In this document: one piece after another, positions 24,441 through 33,827 of the stretch
Layout: each line of letters starts with the position of its first letter
Numbering within the stretch: the stretch's first letter is position 1
Source: Pseudarthrobacter sp. NamE2
Lineage (GTDB): Bacteria > Actinomycetota > Actinomycetes > Actinomycetales > Micrococcaceae
Assembly (NCBI RefSeq): GCF_005796205.1
Contig: NZ_VAHN01000005.1
Coordinates: 124,001-188,000, forward strand
Direction: 5' to 3'
Length of the DNA: 64,000 nucleotides
Position numbers and translations under genes: made by a program
Notes under the pieces: model-generated
The model's database searches: none
The model's input: only the letters and a program-made list of their open reading frames with translations
What the model was told of the DNA's origin: nothing

Positions 24441-25805
24441 ATGCGCATCAAACGTTCCTTAGCGTTCGCCGCCGCAGCAGCTGCCCTGCTTGCCATTCCG
24501 GCACAAGCAAACGCAACGCCCGGGTCATCCCAGTCATCACCAACAGGGCAGACAGCACAACAACCCGTTGAGCGCCAGGTACTTCCCTCCGGGGACGGCT
24601 GGGCGTCTGCCGGCGCGGGCACAACGGGAGGAGCTGCAGCATCGCCGGAAAGGGTCTTCGATGTGCATAACCGGGCAGGGCTCCTGGCCGCCCTCGCAGC
24701 TGCCGGCGCCGAGCCCCGGATCATTCGGGTCCACGGTGACATTTCCGCGAATAGCGGCCCGGAGGGCAAAGCACTGACCTGTGCGGATTACGCGGCTGGA
24801 ACCGGATACTCCCTCCAGCAGTACCTCTACGACTATGACCCTGCCCGCTACGGCACGGACCAGGAGCCCGCAGGGGAGCAGGAATCAGCCCGCCGCCTGG
24901 CTGCCGCCAAGCAGGCAGCGACCATCCGCTGGGACATCCCCAGCAACACCACCATCGTTGGCGCCGGACCGGACAGCAGCATCACTGGGGCAGCCTTGCG
25001 CATCAACCGTGCGGAAAACGTGATCTTCCGGAACCTCACGGTCCGGGACGCGGCCGACTGCTTTCCCGCTTGGGATCCCACGGACGGTGCCACAGGGAAC
25101 TGGAACAGCGAATATGATCTCTTGCAGATCATCAACGGCTCGAAGAATGTCTGGGTGGACCACTCCCACTTCACCGACGCGCCCAACCTGGACAACCTCC
25201 AGCCCACCTACTTCGGCAGGCCCTACCAGGTCCACGACGGCGCGGTGGATGTCACCAACGGTTCGGACCTCGTCACCATGTCCTACAACCGCTTTTCGGA
25301 CCACGACAAACTCCTGCTGATCGGCTCCACGGACTCCACCACCAGGGGAGACGTTGGAAAACTGCGCGTCACCATCCACCACAACTCTTTCGAAAACGTG
25401 GGCCAGCGTGCACCCAGGGTCCGCTTCGGCCAGGTGGACGTCTACAACAACCACTTCGTTACTACCTCCGGGTCGCCGGTGCCCTACGGCTACACCTTCG
25501 GCGCGGGAGTTGACTCGCACATCCATGCTGAAGCCAATGCCTTCACCCTGCCCGGCAATATCCCGGCTTCAGCCATCCTTGGGCACTTCAAGGGCAAGGT
25601 GATCACCACGGCCGGGAACACTGTCAACGGTAAACTCGTGGACCTTCGCGCTGCCTATAACACCGCCGCTGCCGCTGACAAGCAACTGGCCGAGGACACA
25701 TCGTGGACGCCTACGCTGCGGACGCAGGTCCATCCGGCGCAGGCAGTACCGGCGCTGCTCAAGGATCATGTGGGACCGGTCTTCGCGGCGGGAGAAAAAC
25801 ACTGA
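24441..25805 (+). CDS. Secreted pectate lyase, polysaccharide lyase family 1
   Basis: The protein has 454 aa with a Sec signal MRIKRSLAFAAAAAALLAIP ending near AQANA. The mature part shows VWVDHSHFTDAP (vWiDH motif), DGAVDVTNGSDLVTMSYNRF and RAPRVRFGQVDVYNNHF, where the conserved Arg serves as catalytic base in PL1. It cleaves de-esterified polygalacturonate by beta-elimination outside the cell. GGAGGAAGAGAG precedes ATG 24441. Its stop overlaps the next gene as TGATG, forming one pectin operon. Confidence 0.93.
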   Translation: MRIKRSLAFAAAAAALLAIPAQANATPGSSQSSPTGQTAQQPVERQVLPSGDGWASAGAGTTGGAAASPERVFDVHNRAGLLAALAAAGAEPRIIRVHGDISANSGPEGKALTCADYAAGTGYSLQQYLYDYDPARYGTDQEPAGEQESARRLAAAKQAATIRWDIPSNTTIVGAGPDSSITGAALRINRAENVIFRNLTVRDAADCFPAWDPTDGATGNWNSEYDLLQIINGSKNVWVDHSHFTDAPNLDNLQPTYFGRPYQVHDGAVDVTNGSDLVTMSYNRFSDHDKLLLIGSTDSTTRGDVGKLRVTIHHNSFENVGQRAPRVRFGQVDVYNNHFVTTSGSPVPYGYTFGAGVDSHIHAEANAFTLPGNIPASAILGHFKGKVITTAGNTVNGKLVDLRAAYNTAAAADKQLAEDTSWTPTLRTQVHPAQAVPALLKDHVGPVFAAGEKH

Positions 25806-27670
25806 TGCGGGACTTCAGGCCCACCCGCCGGACGGTCCTTACCGCCGTCACCGCAGCAGCTGTCCTTGCCGGACCGGGAGCGCCTGCCCACGCTGTTACC
25901 CGGCCGGCTGCGCCGCGTATGCGAACCAACCCGGTGATTCTCGTTGTTGGTGATTCCACGTCCTCCGTCTGCCAGCACTCAGAGCGGCCCCGTGCAGGCT
26001 GGGGCCAGGCCCTCCCGCTGCTCCTCGGCCCGCAGGCATCCGTCTTCGACTACGCCTGGTCCGGCGCTTCGTCCAGGAGCTATTCCGACGCCGGTTTGCT
26101 GGACGAGGTGGCGTCCGCGCTGCAACCCGGCGACTACCTGCTCATTTCCTTCGGCCACAACGATGAAAAAGTGGAGGACCCCGCCCGGGGCACGGAGCCC
26201 CAGACCACGTTCAAGGAGTACCTGCAGAAGTACATTGATGCTGCAGTCTCGGCCGCAGCCAAACCGGTCCTCGTCACGCCGGTTGAACGCCGGAGGTTCA
26301 GCCCCCTGGGTGTCGCCCAGGACTCTCATGGCGCCTATCCGCAGGCCGTCCGGGAACTGGCAGCAGCCACCGGAACCCCACTGGTGGACCTCACCACGTC
26401 ATCCAAGGAACTGTGGCAGCAGCTCGGCCCGGAGGGAACCAAAACCCATTTCCTCTACGCCACGCCCGGCCAGTACCCCCAGTATCCCAATGGCGTTACG
26501 GACAATACACATTTTCAGGCCGAGGGAGCGCTGGCTGTAGCAAGGCTTGTCGCTGCCGGGCTGCAGGTGCAACAGATAACGCCGCCGGGTTGGTTCCAGC
26601 ACGCCGATGCGCCGCTGGACGCGCTTGCAGGCATCTACTGGCCAAGCGAGCGGCCAGTGGACAAACCGCTGGTCCTGGAAGTCGGGGCGGGACGCCAGTT
26701 CGGGACAGTGCAGGCCGCCGTCGACTCCGTGCCCGCAAACAGCACGCGCCGTACGGAGATCCGTATTGCGCCCGGTACCTACCGCGGGCTTGTCCGGGTT
26801 CCGGCCAACAAGCCACGGATTTCTTTCATTGGGCTTGGGCAGACACCGGAGGAGGTGGTGCTCGTCTACAACAACGCCTCGGGCACCCCCAAACCGGACG
26901 GAACCGGAGCCTATGGAACAGGCGGCAGCGCCAGCGTGCGGATCGACGGGCCGGAATTCCTTGCCCGGAACATCACGTTCAGCAACGACTTCGACGAAGC
27001 CGCCAACCAGGACATGAAGAACCGCCAGGCGGTGGCACTGTTCCTGGCAGGGGACCGCGCGGTCCTTTCCAATGTCCGGTGCCTGGGCAACCAGGACACA
27101 CTCCTTGTTGACTCCCCCGCCCGCGGGGTGCAGGCCAGGTCGTACTTTAGTGACTCGTACATCGAGGGAGACGTTGACTTCATCTTTGGCAGGGGCACAG
27201 CCGTCTTCTCTTCCTGTGAGATCCGCTCCCTGGACCGGCGGTCGGACAGCAACAACGGTTACGTCTCCGCGGGCAGCGCCAATATTGGAATCAAGCACGG
27301 ATACCTGTTCACCCAATGCCGCTTTGTGTCGGACGCAGCGGCAGGAACTGTCCATCTGGGCAGGCCCTGGCATCCGGGTGGAGATCCGGACGCCATCGCC
27401 CAGGTGCTGGTCCGGGATTCCTGGCTGGGCGCGCACATCTCCGACGCGCCGTGGACAGACATGAGCGGCTTTTCCTGGCGGGAGGCCCGCTTCCACGAGT
27501 TCAACAACAACGGGCCCGGATCGCGGATCACTTCCAACAGGCCGCAACTTGAACCGGGCCTGGCCGCAGAGTTCACCGTGCAGGATTATCTTCACGGAGC
27601 GGATGCGTGGGCGCCACAGCTGGCGGGCAGTCGGGCCGACAGCACGGCACTTCAGGTGCCGGCGTCTTAG
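25805..27670 (+). CDS. Fused SGNH esterase (rhamnogalacturonan-acetylesterase-like) and pectin methylesterase
   Basis: 621 aa from ATG 25805, coupled to the lyase. It begins with a twin-arginine-like signal, TRRTVLTAVTAAAVLAGPG. Residues ~43-265 are an SGNH hydrolase of the CE12 kind: GDST with Ser51, SFGHNDEK, and the DNTHFQAEGA block near the end with the catalytic His. Residues ~300-600 are a CE8 pectin methylesterase: GTYRG, NQDTLLV, YIEGDVDFIFGRGTAVF with the catalytic Asp pair, and LGRPWHPGG. The enzyme should remove both acetyl and methyl groups from pectin, preparing it for the lyase. The two-domain order is seen directly; substrate preference is inference. Confidence 0.9.
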   Translation: MRDFRPTRRTVLTAVTAAAVLAGPGAPAHAVTRPAAPRMRTNPVILVVGDSTSSVCQHSERPRAGWGQALPLLLGPQASVFDYAWSGASSRSYSDAGLLDEVASALQPGDYLLISFGHNDEKVEDPARGTEPQTTFKEYLQKYIDAAVSAAAKPVLVTPVERRRFSPLGVAQDSHGAYPQAVRELAAATGTPLVDLTTSSKELWQQLGPEGTKTHFLYATPGQYPQYPNGVTDNTHFQAEGALAVARLVAAGLQVQQITPPGWFQHADAPLDALAGIYWPSERPVDKPLVLEVGAGRQFGTVQAAVDSVPANSTRRTEIRIAPGTYRGLVRVPANKPRISFIGLGQTPEEVVLVYNNASGTPKPDGTGAYGTGGSASVRIDGPEFLARNITFSNDFDEAANQDMKNRQAVALFLAGDRAVLSNVRCLGNQDTLLVDSPARGVQARSYFSDSYIEGDVDFIFGRGTAVFSSCEIRSLDRRSDSNNGYVSAGSANIGIKHGYLFTQCRFVSDAAAGTVHLGRPWHPGGDPDAIAQVLVRDSWLGAHISDAPWTDMSGFSWREARFHEFNNNGPGSRITSNRPQLEPGLAAEFTVQDYLHGADAWAPQLAGSRADSTALQVPAS

Positions 27671-27777
27671 GCCACTCCTGAAGGACAGGAAGCCGGGCGG
27701 GGCGTGCCAACGGCAGGTCCCGCCCGCCGTAAACAGTCACGCTCCCTGTGCGCGGCAGGAGAAGTAGGCTGGTCTGC

Positions 27778-28896
27778 ATGACGTCATCAGAGACCGTGGC
27801 CGACGGAATTGCGCCGCGCCCGGTCGTGGGCCGGTTGCCGCGCTACGCCGCCGGAAAGCCGCCTACGGCCGTCGAGGGACTGGCAAGCTACAAGCTGTCC
27901 TCCAACGAGAATCCGCTCCCGCCAATCCCCGCGGTATTGGAGGCCGTTGCGCGGCAGGCGGATTTCAACCGGTATCCGGACCCACTCAGTACCCGCCTGC
28001 GTGCCGCGCTCGCCGACTTCCTGGATGTTCCCGCGGAGGACATTGTCACGGGGGCGGGCAGCTTGGGTGCGCTGAACCAGATCCTGGCCGCGTTCGCGGG
28101 CCAGAACGATGACGGCAAGCCGGATGAGGTGGTCTATGCCTGGCGTTCCTTCGAGGCCTATCCCATCAGCGTAGGCCTGGCCGGAGCACAGGGCGTACCC
28201 GTCCCCGTGACACCGGACGGCCGGCACGACCTGGAGGCCATGGCCGCCGCGGTTACCGCCCGCACCAGGGTGGTCCTGCTGTGCACACCGAACAATCCCA
28301 CCGGCCCCGCGCTCACTGCAACGGAGACCGAAGCATTCATCCGCTCCGTCCCATCCAACGTGGTGGTGGTGATTGACGAGGCATACCAGGAGTTCGTCAG
28401 GGCGTCCGACGCCGTGGACGGCCTGGCACTTTACCGCAAATACCCAAACGTAGTGGTGCTCCGCACCTTCTCCAAAGCCCATGGCCTGGCCGGGCTTCGG
28501 GTGGGTTACAGCGTCTCCAAGCCAGGGCTGACGCAGTACCTCAGGGTGGCGGCCACACCGTTCGCCGTGTCGCAAATAGCCGAAAAAGCAGCCATCGTGT
28601 CCTTGCAGAACTTTCCGCAAGTTATAGAAAGGGTACAAAGGCTCGTGGATGAACGGGCACGAGTGGCGGCAGGGCTGAAGGATCTGGGCTGGAACCTGCC
28701 GGACGCGCAAGGGAACTTTGTGTGGCTGGCCTTGGGCCATCACAGCTCCCGTTTTGCGGAGCTTGCAGCGGAACATGCATTGTCCGTGAGGGCTTTTCCC
28801 GGCGAAGGCGTGCGGGTGACCATCGGCGAGCCCGAGGCGAACACGAGGTTCCTTCACCTGTGTGCGGACTATACAAAGGCTACGAAGCCTTCCTAG
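27778..28896 (+). CDS. pat: Histidinol-phosphate/aromatic aminotransferase
   Basis: The protein has 372 aa. It is a fold-type I PLP enzyme: KLSSNENPLPP at the N-terminus, CTPNNPTGPA, DEAYQEFV (Asp binding PLP nitrogen) and FSKAHGLAGLRVGY with the Schiff-base Lys. These match actinobacterial HisC2/Pat, which transaminates aromatic amino acids or histidinol phosphate. No other his genes lie nearby, so an aromatic role is more likely than histidine synthesis. It precedes the 2-oxoacid dehydrogenase operon on the same strand with a 150-nt gap, which could link transamination to oxoacid oxidation. Confidence 0.88.
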   Translation: MTSSETVADGIAPRPVVGRLPRYAAGKPPTAVEGLASYKLSSNENPLPPIPAVLEAVARQADFNRYPDPLSTRLRAALADFLDVPAEDIVTGAGSLGALNQILAAFAGQNDDGKPDEVVYAWRSFEAYPISVGLAGAQGVPVPVTPDGRHDLEAMAAAVTARTRVVLLCTPNNPTGPALTATETEAFIRSVPSNVVVVIDEAYQEFVRASDAVDGLALYRKYPNVVVLRTFSKAHGLAGLRVGYSVSKPGLTQYLRVAATPFAVSQIAEKAAIVSLQNFPQVIERVQRLVDERARVAAGLKDLGWNLPDAQGNFVWLALGHHSSRFAELAAEHALSVRAFPGEGVRVTIGEPEANTRFLHLCADYTKATKPS

Positions 28897-28956
28897 CGCT
28901 TAACAAGTGGTTCCGTGGCTACCTACTGAAGATAAAGTTAGGATCAGTAAGCCATC

Positions 28957-28998
28957 ATATATGCCGCACAGGGAATGTATTCCGTGAAAGGCATATAT
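28957..28998. promoter_or_regulatory. 42-bp concentric dyad upstream of the 2-oxoacid dehydrogenase operon
   Basis: Outer arms ATATATGCC (28957-28965) and GGCATATAT (28990-28998) pair perfectly, and the inner GGAATGTATTCC (28972-28983) is a 5-2-5 dyad with the same centre (28977.5); CA/TG at 28969-28970 and 28985-28986 also pair. It sits 49-90 nt upstream of the E1alpha start, in AT-rich DNA unlike its surroundings. An operator for a multimeric regulator (Lrp-type control of such operons is known) or a hairpin in the leader are both possible. Confidence 0.6.
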
Positions 28999-29046
28999 TC
29001 CAGCGATATTGCAGAGCATCCGGATGCGGGCAAGCAAGGAGACGGT

Positions 29047-30282
29047 ATGGGCACACATCTGCCTTCCACCGAATTTGACGGAACAGCGGTTGACGATCAG
29101 CGGGAAGCTGATGCGGAAGCCGTGATGGGCGAGCCGCCGGCCCAGATGGTGCAACTGCTGGGTCCCGACGGTACGTTGGCCGCCGACCCCGTCTACAGCG
29201 AATATGCCAACAGGCTGACCCCGGAGGACCTGAGGGGACTCTACGCCGACATGGCGTCCATCCGCCGGTTCGACATTGAGGCTACTGCCCTGCAGCGGCA
29301 GGGACAGCTGGCGCTCTGGGTGCCGCTCACCGGCCAGGAGGCCGCGCAGATCGGTTCCGGCAGGGCCAGCCAGCCGCAGGACTACATCTTCCCCACCTAC
29401 CGGGAACACGGCGTGGCGCTGACCCGCAACGTGGATCTGGCCGAACTCCTCCGCCAGTTCCGTGGCGTGTCCAACGGCGGCTGGAATCCCAAGGACACCA
29501 ACTTCCACCTCTACACGCTTGTCCTTGCCGCCCAGACACTGCATGCCGTGGGCTACGCGATGGGCATCCAGAGGGACCAGAAGTCCGCCGCCCAGGCGGC
29601 CAAGGAGCCGGACGCCGCTGTCATCGCCTATTTCGGGGACGGTGCCAGCTCGGAAGGCGACGTCCACGAATCGATGGTCTTCGCCTCGTCCTACAACGCG
29701 CCGGTGGTGTTCTTTTGCCAAAACAACCACTGGGCCATCTCTGTTCCCACCAACGTCCAGACCCGCGTCCCGCTGTCCAACCGCGCCAAAGGGTACGGCT
29801 TTCCCGGCATCCGGGTGGACGGGAACGACGTCATCGCCGTGCACGCCGTCACCGAGTGGGCGCTCGAACATGCACGCCAGGGCAAGGGCCCGGTACTGAT
29901 TGAGGCATTCACCTACCGCGTCGGCGCGCATACCACCGCCGATGACCCCACGAAGTACCGGCACTCTGCGGAAGAGGACGCCTGGCGTGCAAAGGATCCG
30001 CTGTTGCGGCTCGAAAAATACCTCCGCGCCGAGGACCTCGCCGATGACGCCTTCTTCGCAAAGGTCAAGGCCGACGGCGATGATCTCGCCGCCTACGTCC
30101 GGCGGACCACCCACGACCTCGAAACCCCGGATATCCGTTCCGCCTTCGCCAACACCTACGCCGAGGCCCACCCCCTGGTGGCAGAAGAGCTCGCATGGTT
30201 CGAGGAGTACAGCTCAGGGTTCGCCGGCGAAGAGGAGTTGGACGCGGAAAACGCCGGACCGGCAGCAAAGGCAGGCCACTGA
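29047..30282 (+). CDS. 2-oxoacid dehydrogenase E1 alpha subunit (branched-chain/pyruvate type)
   Basis: 411 aa from ATG 29047, which has AAGGAG six bases upstream; the frame is open from 28975 but that stretch covers the upstream dyad. The thiamine diphosphate motif GDGASSEGDVHESMVF...QNN and the TYRVGAHTTADDPTKYR loop are those of E1 alpha. With E1 beta and E2 it makes acyl-CoA from pyruvate or branched-chain oxoacids. No E3 gene follows, so lipoamide dehydrogenase must be supplied from elsewhere. The stop overlaps the next start. Confidence 0.93.
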   Translation: MGTHLPSTEFDGTAVDDQREADAEAVMGEPPAQMVQLLGPDGTLAADPVYSEYANRLTPEDLRGLYADMASIRRFDIEATALQRQGQLALWVPLTGQEAAQIGSGRASQPQDYIFPTYREHGVALTRNVDLAELLRQFRGVSNGGWNPKDTNFHLYTLVLAAQTLHAVGYAMGIQRDQKSAAQAAKEPDAAVIAYFGDGASSEGDVHESMVFASSYNAPVVFFCQNNHWAISVPTNVQTRVPLSNRAKGYGFPGIRVDGNDVIAVHAVTEWALEHARQGKGPVLIEAFTYRVGAHTTADDPTKYRHSAEEDAWRAKDPLLRLEKYLRAEDLADDAFFAKVKADGDDLAAYVRRTTHDLETPDIRSAFANTYAEAHPLVAEELAWFEEYSSGFAGEEELDAENAGPAAKAGH

Positions 30283-31262
30283 TGACCACCATGACCATCG
30301 CCAAGGCCATCAATGAGGGCCTGCGCGCCACCCTGGCAGGCAACCCGAAGTCGCTGCTGATGGGTGAAGACATCGGTCCGCTCGGCGGTGTGTACCGGGT
30401 CACTGACGGGCTGATCGGCGAGTTCGGGCCGGACCGCGTGGTGGACACCCCGCTGGCGGAGTCCGGCATCATCGGCACCGCCATCGGCCTCGCCCTCCGC
30501 GGCTACAGCCCGGTCTGCGAGATCCAGTTCGACGGCTTCGTCTTCCCCGGCTTCAACCAGATCACCACCCAGCTGGCCAAGATGCATGCCCGCAGCAACG
30601 GCAACCTCACCGTCCCGGTGGTGGTGCGCATCCCGTACGGCGGCGGCATCGGTTCCGTGGAGCACCACTCCGAATCACCGGAAGCGCTCTTCGCGCACAC
30701 CGCAGGCCTGCGCATTATTACCCCGTCCAACCCGCATGACGCCTACTGGATGATCCAGCAGGCGGTGGAGTGCGCGGATCCGGTCATTATCTTCGAACCC
30801 AAGCGCCGCTACTGGCTCAAGGGCGAGGTGGATGTGGAGTCGCCCGGCCCCTCAGCGGATCCGTTCAAGGCCCACGTCCTCCGGGAAGGCACCGACGCCA
30901 CCATCGTGGCCTACGGGCCCCTGGTCCCCGTGGCCCTGGCGGCGGCAAACGCCGCGGAGGAGGACGGCCGCAGCGTGGAAGTGATCGACCTCCGCAGCAT
31001 CTCCCCGCTGGACTTCGATACGGTCACAGCCTCGGTGCAAAAGACCGGGCGGCTCATCGTGGCGCATGAGGCCCCCACGTTCGGCGGCATCGGCGGCGAA
31101 ATCGCGGCGCGGGTCAGCGAACGCGCCTTCCATTCGCTCGAAGCCCCTGTGATCCGCGTGGGCGGCTTCCATATGCCGTACCCCGTTGCCAAGGTTGAAG
31201 AAGACTACCTTCCGGACATCGACCGCATCCTGGAGGCGCTGGACCGCGCCCTCTCCTACTGA
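30282..31262 (+). CDS. 2-oxoacid dehydrogenase E1 beta subunit
   Basis: 326 aa from ATG 30282 in TGATG. The thiamine-binding half with [19 protein letters not shown], the [16 protein letters not shown] region, and the C-terminal transketolase domain with [15 protein letters not shown] and [13 protein letters not shown] are typical of E1 beta. It pairs with the preceding alpha subunit as a heterotetramer. An 8-nt gap with GGAC follows before E2. Confidence 0.94.
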   Translation: MTTMTIAKAINEGLRATLAGNPKSLLMGEDIGPLGGVYRVTDGLIGEFGPDRVVDTPLAESGIIGTAIGLALRGYSPVCEIQFDGFVFPGFNQITTQLAKMHARSNGNLTVPVVVRIPYGGGIGSVEHHSESPEALFAHTAGLRIITPSNPHDAYWMIQQAVECADPVIIFEPKRRYWLKGEVDVESPGPSADPFKAHVLREGTDATIVAYGPLVPVALAAANAAEEDGRSVEVIDLRSISPLDFDTVTASVQKTGRLIVAHEAPTFGGIGGEIAARVSERAFHSLEAPVIRVGGFHMPYPVAKVEEDYLPDIDRILEALDRALSY

Positions 31263-31269
31263 GGACACC

Positions 31270-32733
31270 ATGACTCTCAATAAGTTCAACCTGCCGGACG
31301 TCGGCGAGGGCCTCACCGAGGCGGAAATTGTTTCGTGGAAGGTCAAGCCGGGGGACGCCGTCGCCATCAACGACATCCTCTGCGAGATCGAGACGGCCAA
31401 GTCGATCGTGGAACTGCCTTCCCCCTTCGCCGGGACCGTCAGGGAGTTGCTGGTCCCTGAAGGGGTAACCATCGACGTCGGGACCGCCATCATCAGCGTG
31501 AGTGACGACGTGTCCGGCGACCCCACGCCGCCGGACACGCGCGCCCCGGAAACTCCCGTGCAGCCGCTCTACGGCAAGCTGCCCGAGGGGGAGGGGGCGG
31601 CAGGAACGCCCGACGGCGGCACTCAGGAAAGTGCCCCGGCCGGTGGTCCGCTGGTGGGTTCCGGGCCCAAGGCCGATGCCGTCAAGCGACGGCCCCGCAA
31701 AGCGGCTCCCGCTGCTGCCGTGGCGGCCAACGCGCCGGAAGTGGAGCCGGTCCAGCCGCTGACGCCCGCCGCCGTAACCACCCCGGTTGCTCCCGCCGTC
31801 GATACCCGCCCCACCCTGGGCGGCACCATCACCGGCCTGGTCAACCGTGTCCTGGCCAAGCCCCCGGTCCGCAAGATTGCCCGTGACCTGGGCATCGACC
31901 TCGCCGACGTAGTGGCCACCGGCTCCAGGGGCGAGGTGACCCGCGAGGACCTGGTGAGCTACCAGGCGCAGCGCGACGCCGAACTGGACAAGGCGGACGG
32001 GTTCTGGGGCAAGGCCGGCAGGCCGCAGGATCAGCGGATTGAACGGATCCCGGTCAAGGGCGTCCGGAAGGCAACGGCAAAAGCGATGGTGGAATCCGCC
32101 TTCTCCGCCCCGCACGTCAGCATCTTCGTGGATGTGGATGCCAGCCGCACCATGGAGTTCGTCAAGCGGCTCAAGGCGTCCCGGGACTTCGAGGGCATCA
32201 GAATTTCACCGCTGCTCATCCTGGCCAAGGCGGTGATCTGGGCCGCCGCCCGCAACCCGAGCGTCAATGCGGCGTGGGTGGACAACGGAGACGGCGCCGA
32301 AATCCATGTCAAGCACTACATGAACCTGGGCATCGCGGCCGCAACGCCGCGGGGCCTGATGGTACCGAACATCAAGAACGCCCAGGACCTGTCCCTCAAG
32401 GAGCTGGCGCTGGCCCTGAACAACCTGGCCACGACAGCCCGGGCCGGCAAGACCCAGCCGGCCGAAATGCAGGGCGGCACGCTCACCATCACCAACATCG
32501 GTGCCTTGGGTATCGATACCGGCACTCCCATCATCAACCCCGGCGAGGTGGCCATCGTCGCCTTCGGCACCATCAAGCAGAAGCCCTGGGTCCTTGACGG
32601 CGAGGTAATTCCCCGCTGGATCACCACCCTTGGTGGTTCCTTCGACCACCGCGTGGTGGACGGTGACCTGTCCGCCCGCTTTATGGCCGACGTCGCCGCC
32701 ATCCTGGAAGAGCCCGCGCTGCTGCTGGACTGA
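31270..32733 (+). CDS. Dihydrolipoamide acyltransferase E2 component
   Basis: The protein has 487 aa. Residues 1-80 are one lipoyl domain with the lipoyl Lys K44 in [12 protein letters not shown]. An Ala/Pro-rich linker follows, then the peripheral-subunit-binding domain around [17 protein letters not shown] (about residues 197-235), and the catalytic domain from ~255 ending with [10 protein letters not shown], the catalytic H-x-x-x-D-G. A single lipoyl domain is usual for actinobacterial BkdC. It passes acyl groups from E1 to CoA. Confidence 0.95.
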   Translation: MTLNKFNLPDVGEGLTEAEIVSWKVKPGDAVAINDILCEIETAKSIVELPSPFAGTVRELLVPEGVTIDVGTAIISVSDDVSGDPTPPDTRAPETPVQPLYGKLPEGEGAAGTPDGGTQESAPAGGPLVGSGPKADAVKRRPRKAAPAAAVAANAPEVEPVQPLTPAAVTTPVAPAVDTRPTLGGTITGLVNRVLAKPPVRKIARDLGIDLADVVATGSRGEVTREDLVSYQAQRDAELDKADGFWGKAGRPQDQRIERIPVKGVRKATAKAMVESAFSAPHVSIFVDVDASRTMEFVKRLKASRDFEGIRISPLLILAKAVIWAAARNPSVNAAWVDNGDGAEIHVKHYMNLGIAAATPRGLMVPNIKNAQDLSLKELALALNNLATTARAGKTQPAEMQGGTLTITNIGALGIDTGTPIINPGEVAIVAFGTIKQKPWVLDGEVIPRWITTLGGSFDHRVVDGDLSARFMADVAAILEEPALLLD

Positions 32734-32737
32734 GGAC

Positions 32738-33355
32738 GTGGCCGCAGACAGCAGCACCATCCGGGTAAAGAACAGGACCGCCAGGTGGCTGACCGAGGTG
32801 TTCCAGCCGCCGGCGGTGGTCACCGTCCAGCTGCTGCTCAGTCCACTGGCACAGGAAGGGTTCCCCGAGACGGTGGTCTACGGGGCGCTGGCGGCCTTGT
32901 TCGTTTGCGTGCTGCCGCTACTCCTGCTGTTGCTCCTGGTGCGGCTGGGCAAGGTAACGGACCATCATGTCAGTGACCGGAAGCAGCGGGCACCGGTACT
33001 GCTGATGGCGCTGGGTTCCATCCTGGCCGGGCTGCTGGTCCTGCACGCCGTGGGTGCTCCGGCAAGTGTTGTCGCCATGGTCCTGGCCGTAGTGGGCGGT
33101 GTGGTGGTCCTGGCGGGCGTCAGTCCGTTTTGGAAGATGAGCGGCCACGCGGCCGCAATTTCCTGTTCCGTGGTTATCGCGGTGCTGATGCTGGGGGCCG
33201 CGTGGGCTCCGCTGCTGCTCCTGGTCCCCGCAGTGGGCTGGTCACGGGTGGTACTGCGCGCCCACTCGGTGGCCCAGGTGGTGGCGGGCTCGCTGTTCGG
33301 CGGAGTGGTGATGGCCGGAATCTGGTGGGTACTTCAGGGCTTGATGGTGCCGTAG
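32738..33355 (+). CDS. PAP2-like membrane protein with degenerate catalytic motifs
   Basis: 205 aa from GTG 32738, starting 5 nt after the E2 stop. It has about five transmembrane helices. The motif KMSGHAAA contains the SGH of phosphatidic acid phosphatases and SRVVLRAHSVAQVVAG resembles SRxxxxxHxxxD, but the final Asp is replaced by Gln. The RP of the first motif is not clear. It may be inactive as a phosphatase or act on another substrate. It converges on the next gene with a 22-nt overlap. Confidence 0.7.
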   Translation: MAADSSTIRVKNRTARWLTEVFQPPAVVTVQLLLSPLAQEGFPETVVYGALAALFVCVLPLLLLLLLVRLGKVTDHHVSDRKQRAPVLLMALGSILAGLLVLHAVGAPASVVAMVLAVVGGVVVLAGVSPFWKMSGHAAAISCSVVIAVLMLGAAWAPLLLLVPAVGWSRVVLRAHSVAQVVAGSLFGGVVMAGIWWVLQGLMVP

Positions 33356-33681
33356 GACAGCGTCGTGAACATCTCGAGCGTGGCCGGGTCCGCCGTGGTT
33401 CCCAGGGCAACGGCGGCGGCAGTCATCAGGACGCCCATCGCCGCGGCTATGCCGGCCCAGGCGGACAGCAGTTTCCAGTCCTCACGCAGGACGCTTCCCA
33501 CGGTTTCAGGCAGTCGCAGGTCCGGGGAAATAAGGTTCGGTGCGCTGTCCACGCTGCCGTCATCCAGGAGCGCCACAACTGTGCCATTGCTGCGGTCGAC
33601 CCGCATGGAGCAGATGTGGTTTCCGTGCCGGGCCAGGAGGATGTCATGGCCCACAAGGTGGCGGCGCTGAAGAGTAATCAA
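33334..33681 (-). CDS. Small membrane protein of unknown function
   Basis: 115 aa from TTG 33681, with GAGGGG seven bases upstream. The first 60 residues are soluble with VDRSNGTVVALLDDGSVDSAPNLISPDLRLPET, and one hydrophobic helix lies at about residues 75-95 (AWAGIAAAMGVLMTAAAVAL). The soluble part resembles a small beta-rich module, but I do not recognise the family. The 22-nt overlap at its end with the convergent PAP2-like gene is in coding sequence of both. Confidence 0.55.
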   Translation of the reverse strand: MITLQRRHLVGHDILLARHGNHICSMRVDRSNGTVVALLDDGSVDSAPNLISPDLRLPETVGSVLREDWKLLSAWAGIAAAMGVLMTAAAVALGTTADPATLEMFTTLSYGTIKP

Positions 33682-33827
33682 TGGTGGCCCCTCGGTAGTG
33701 GTGGTTGCTGGGTGTCCGCACCGTTGGGGCCCTGTTCAATTTTATCTTTGCGCCCGGAACAGAAATGGCGTATAAGGCGTGAGAACGGACACCCTCCGCA
33801 GCGATGTCCGCCACGAGGGGGAGTGTC

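Noticed and set aside
28975..29046. Upstream start of E1alpha at 28975
   Set aside because: It would place the dyad's right half inside the coding region; the ATG at 29047 has a proper AAGGAG site.
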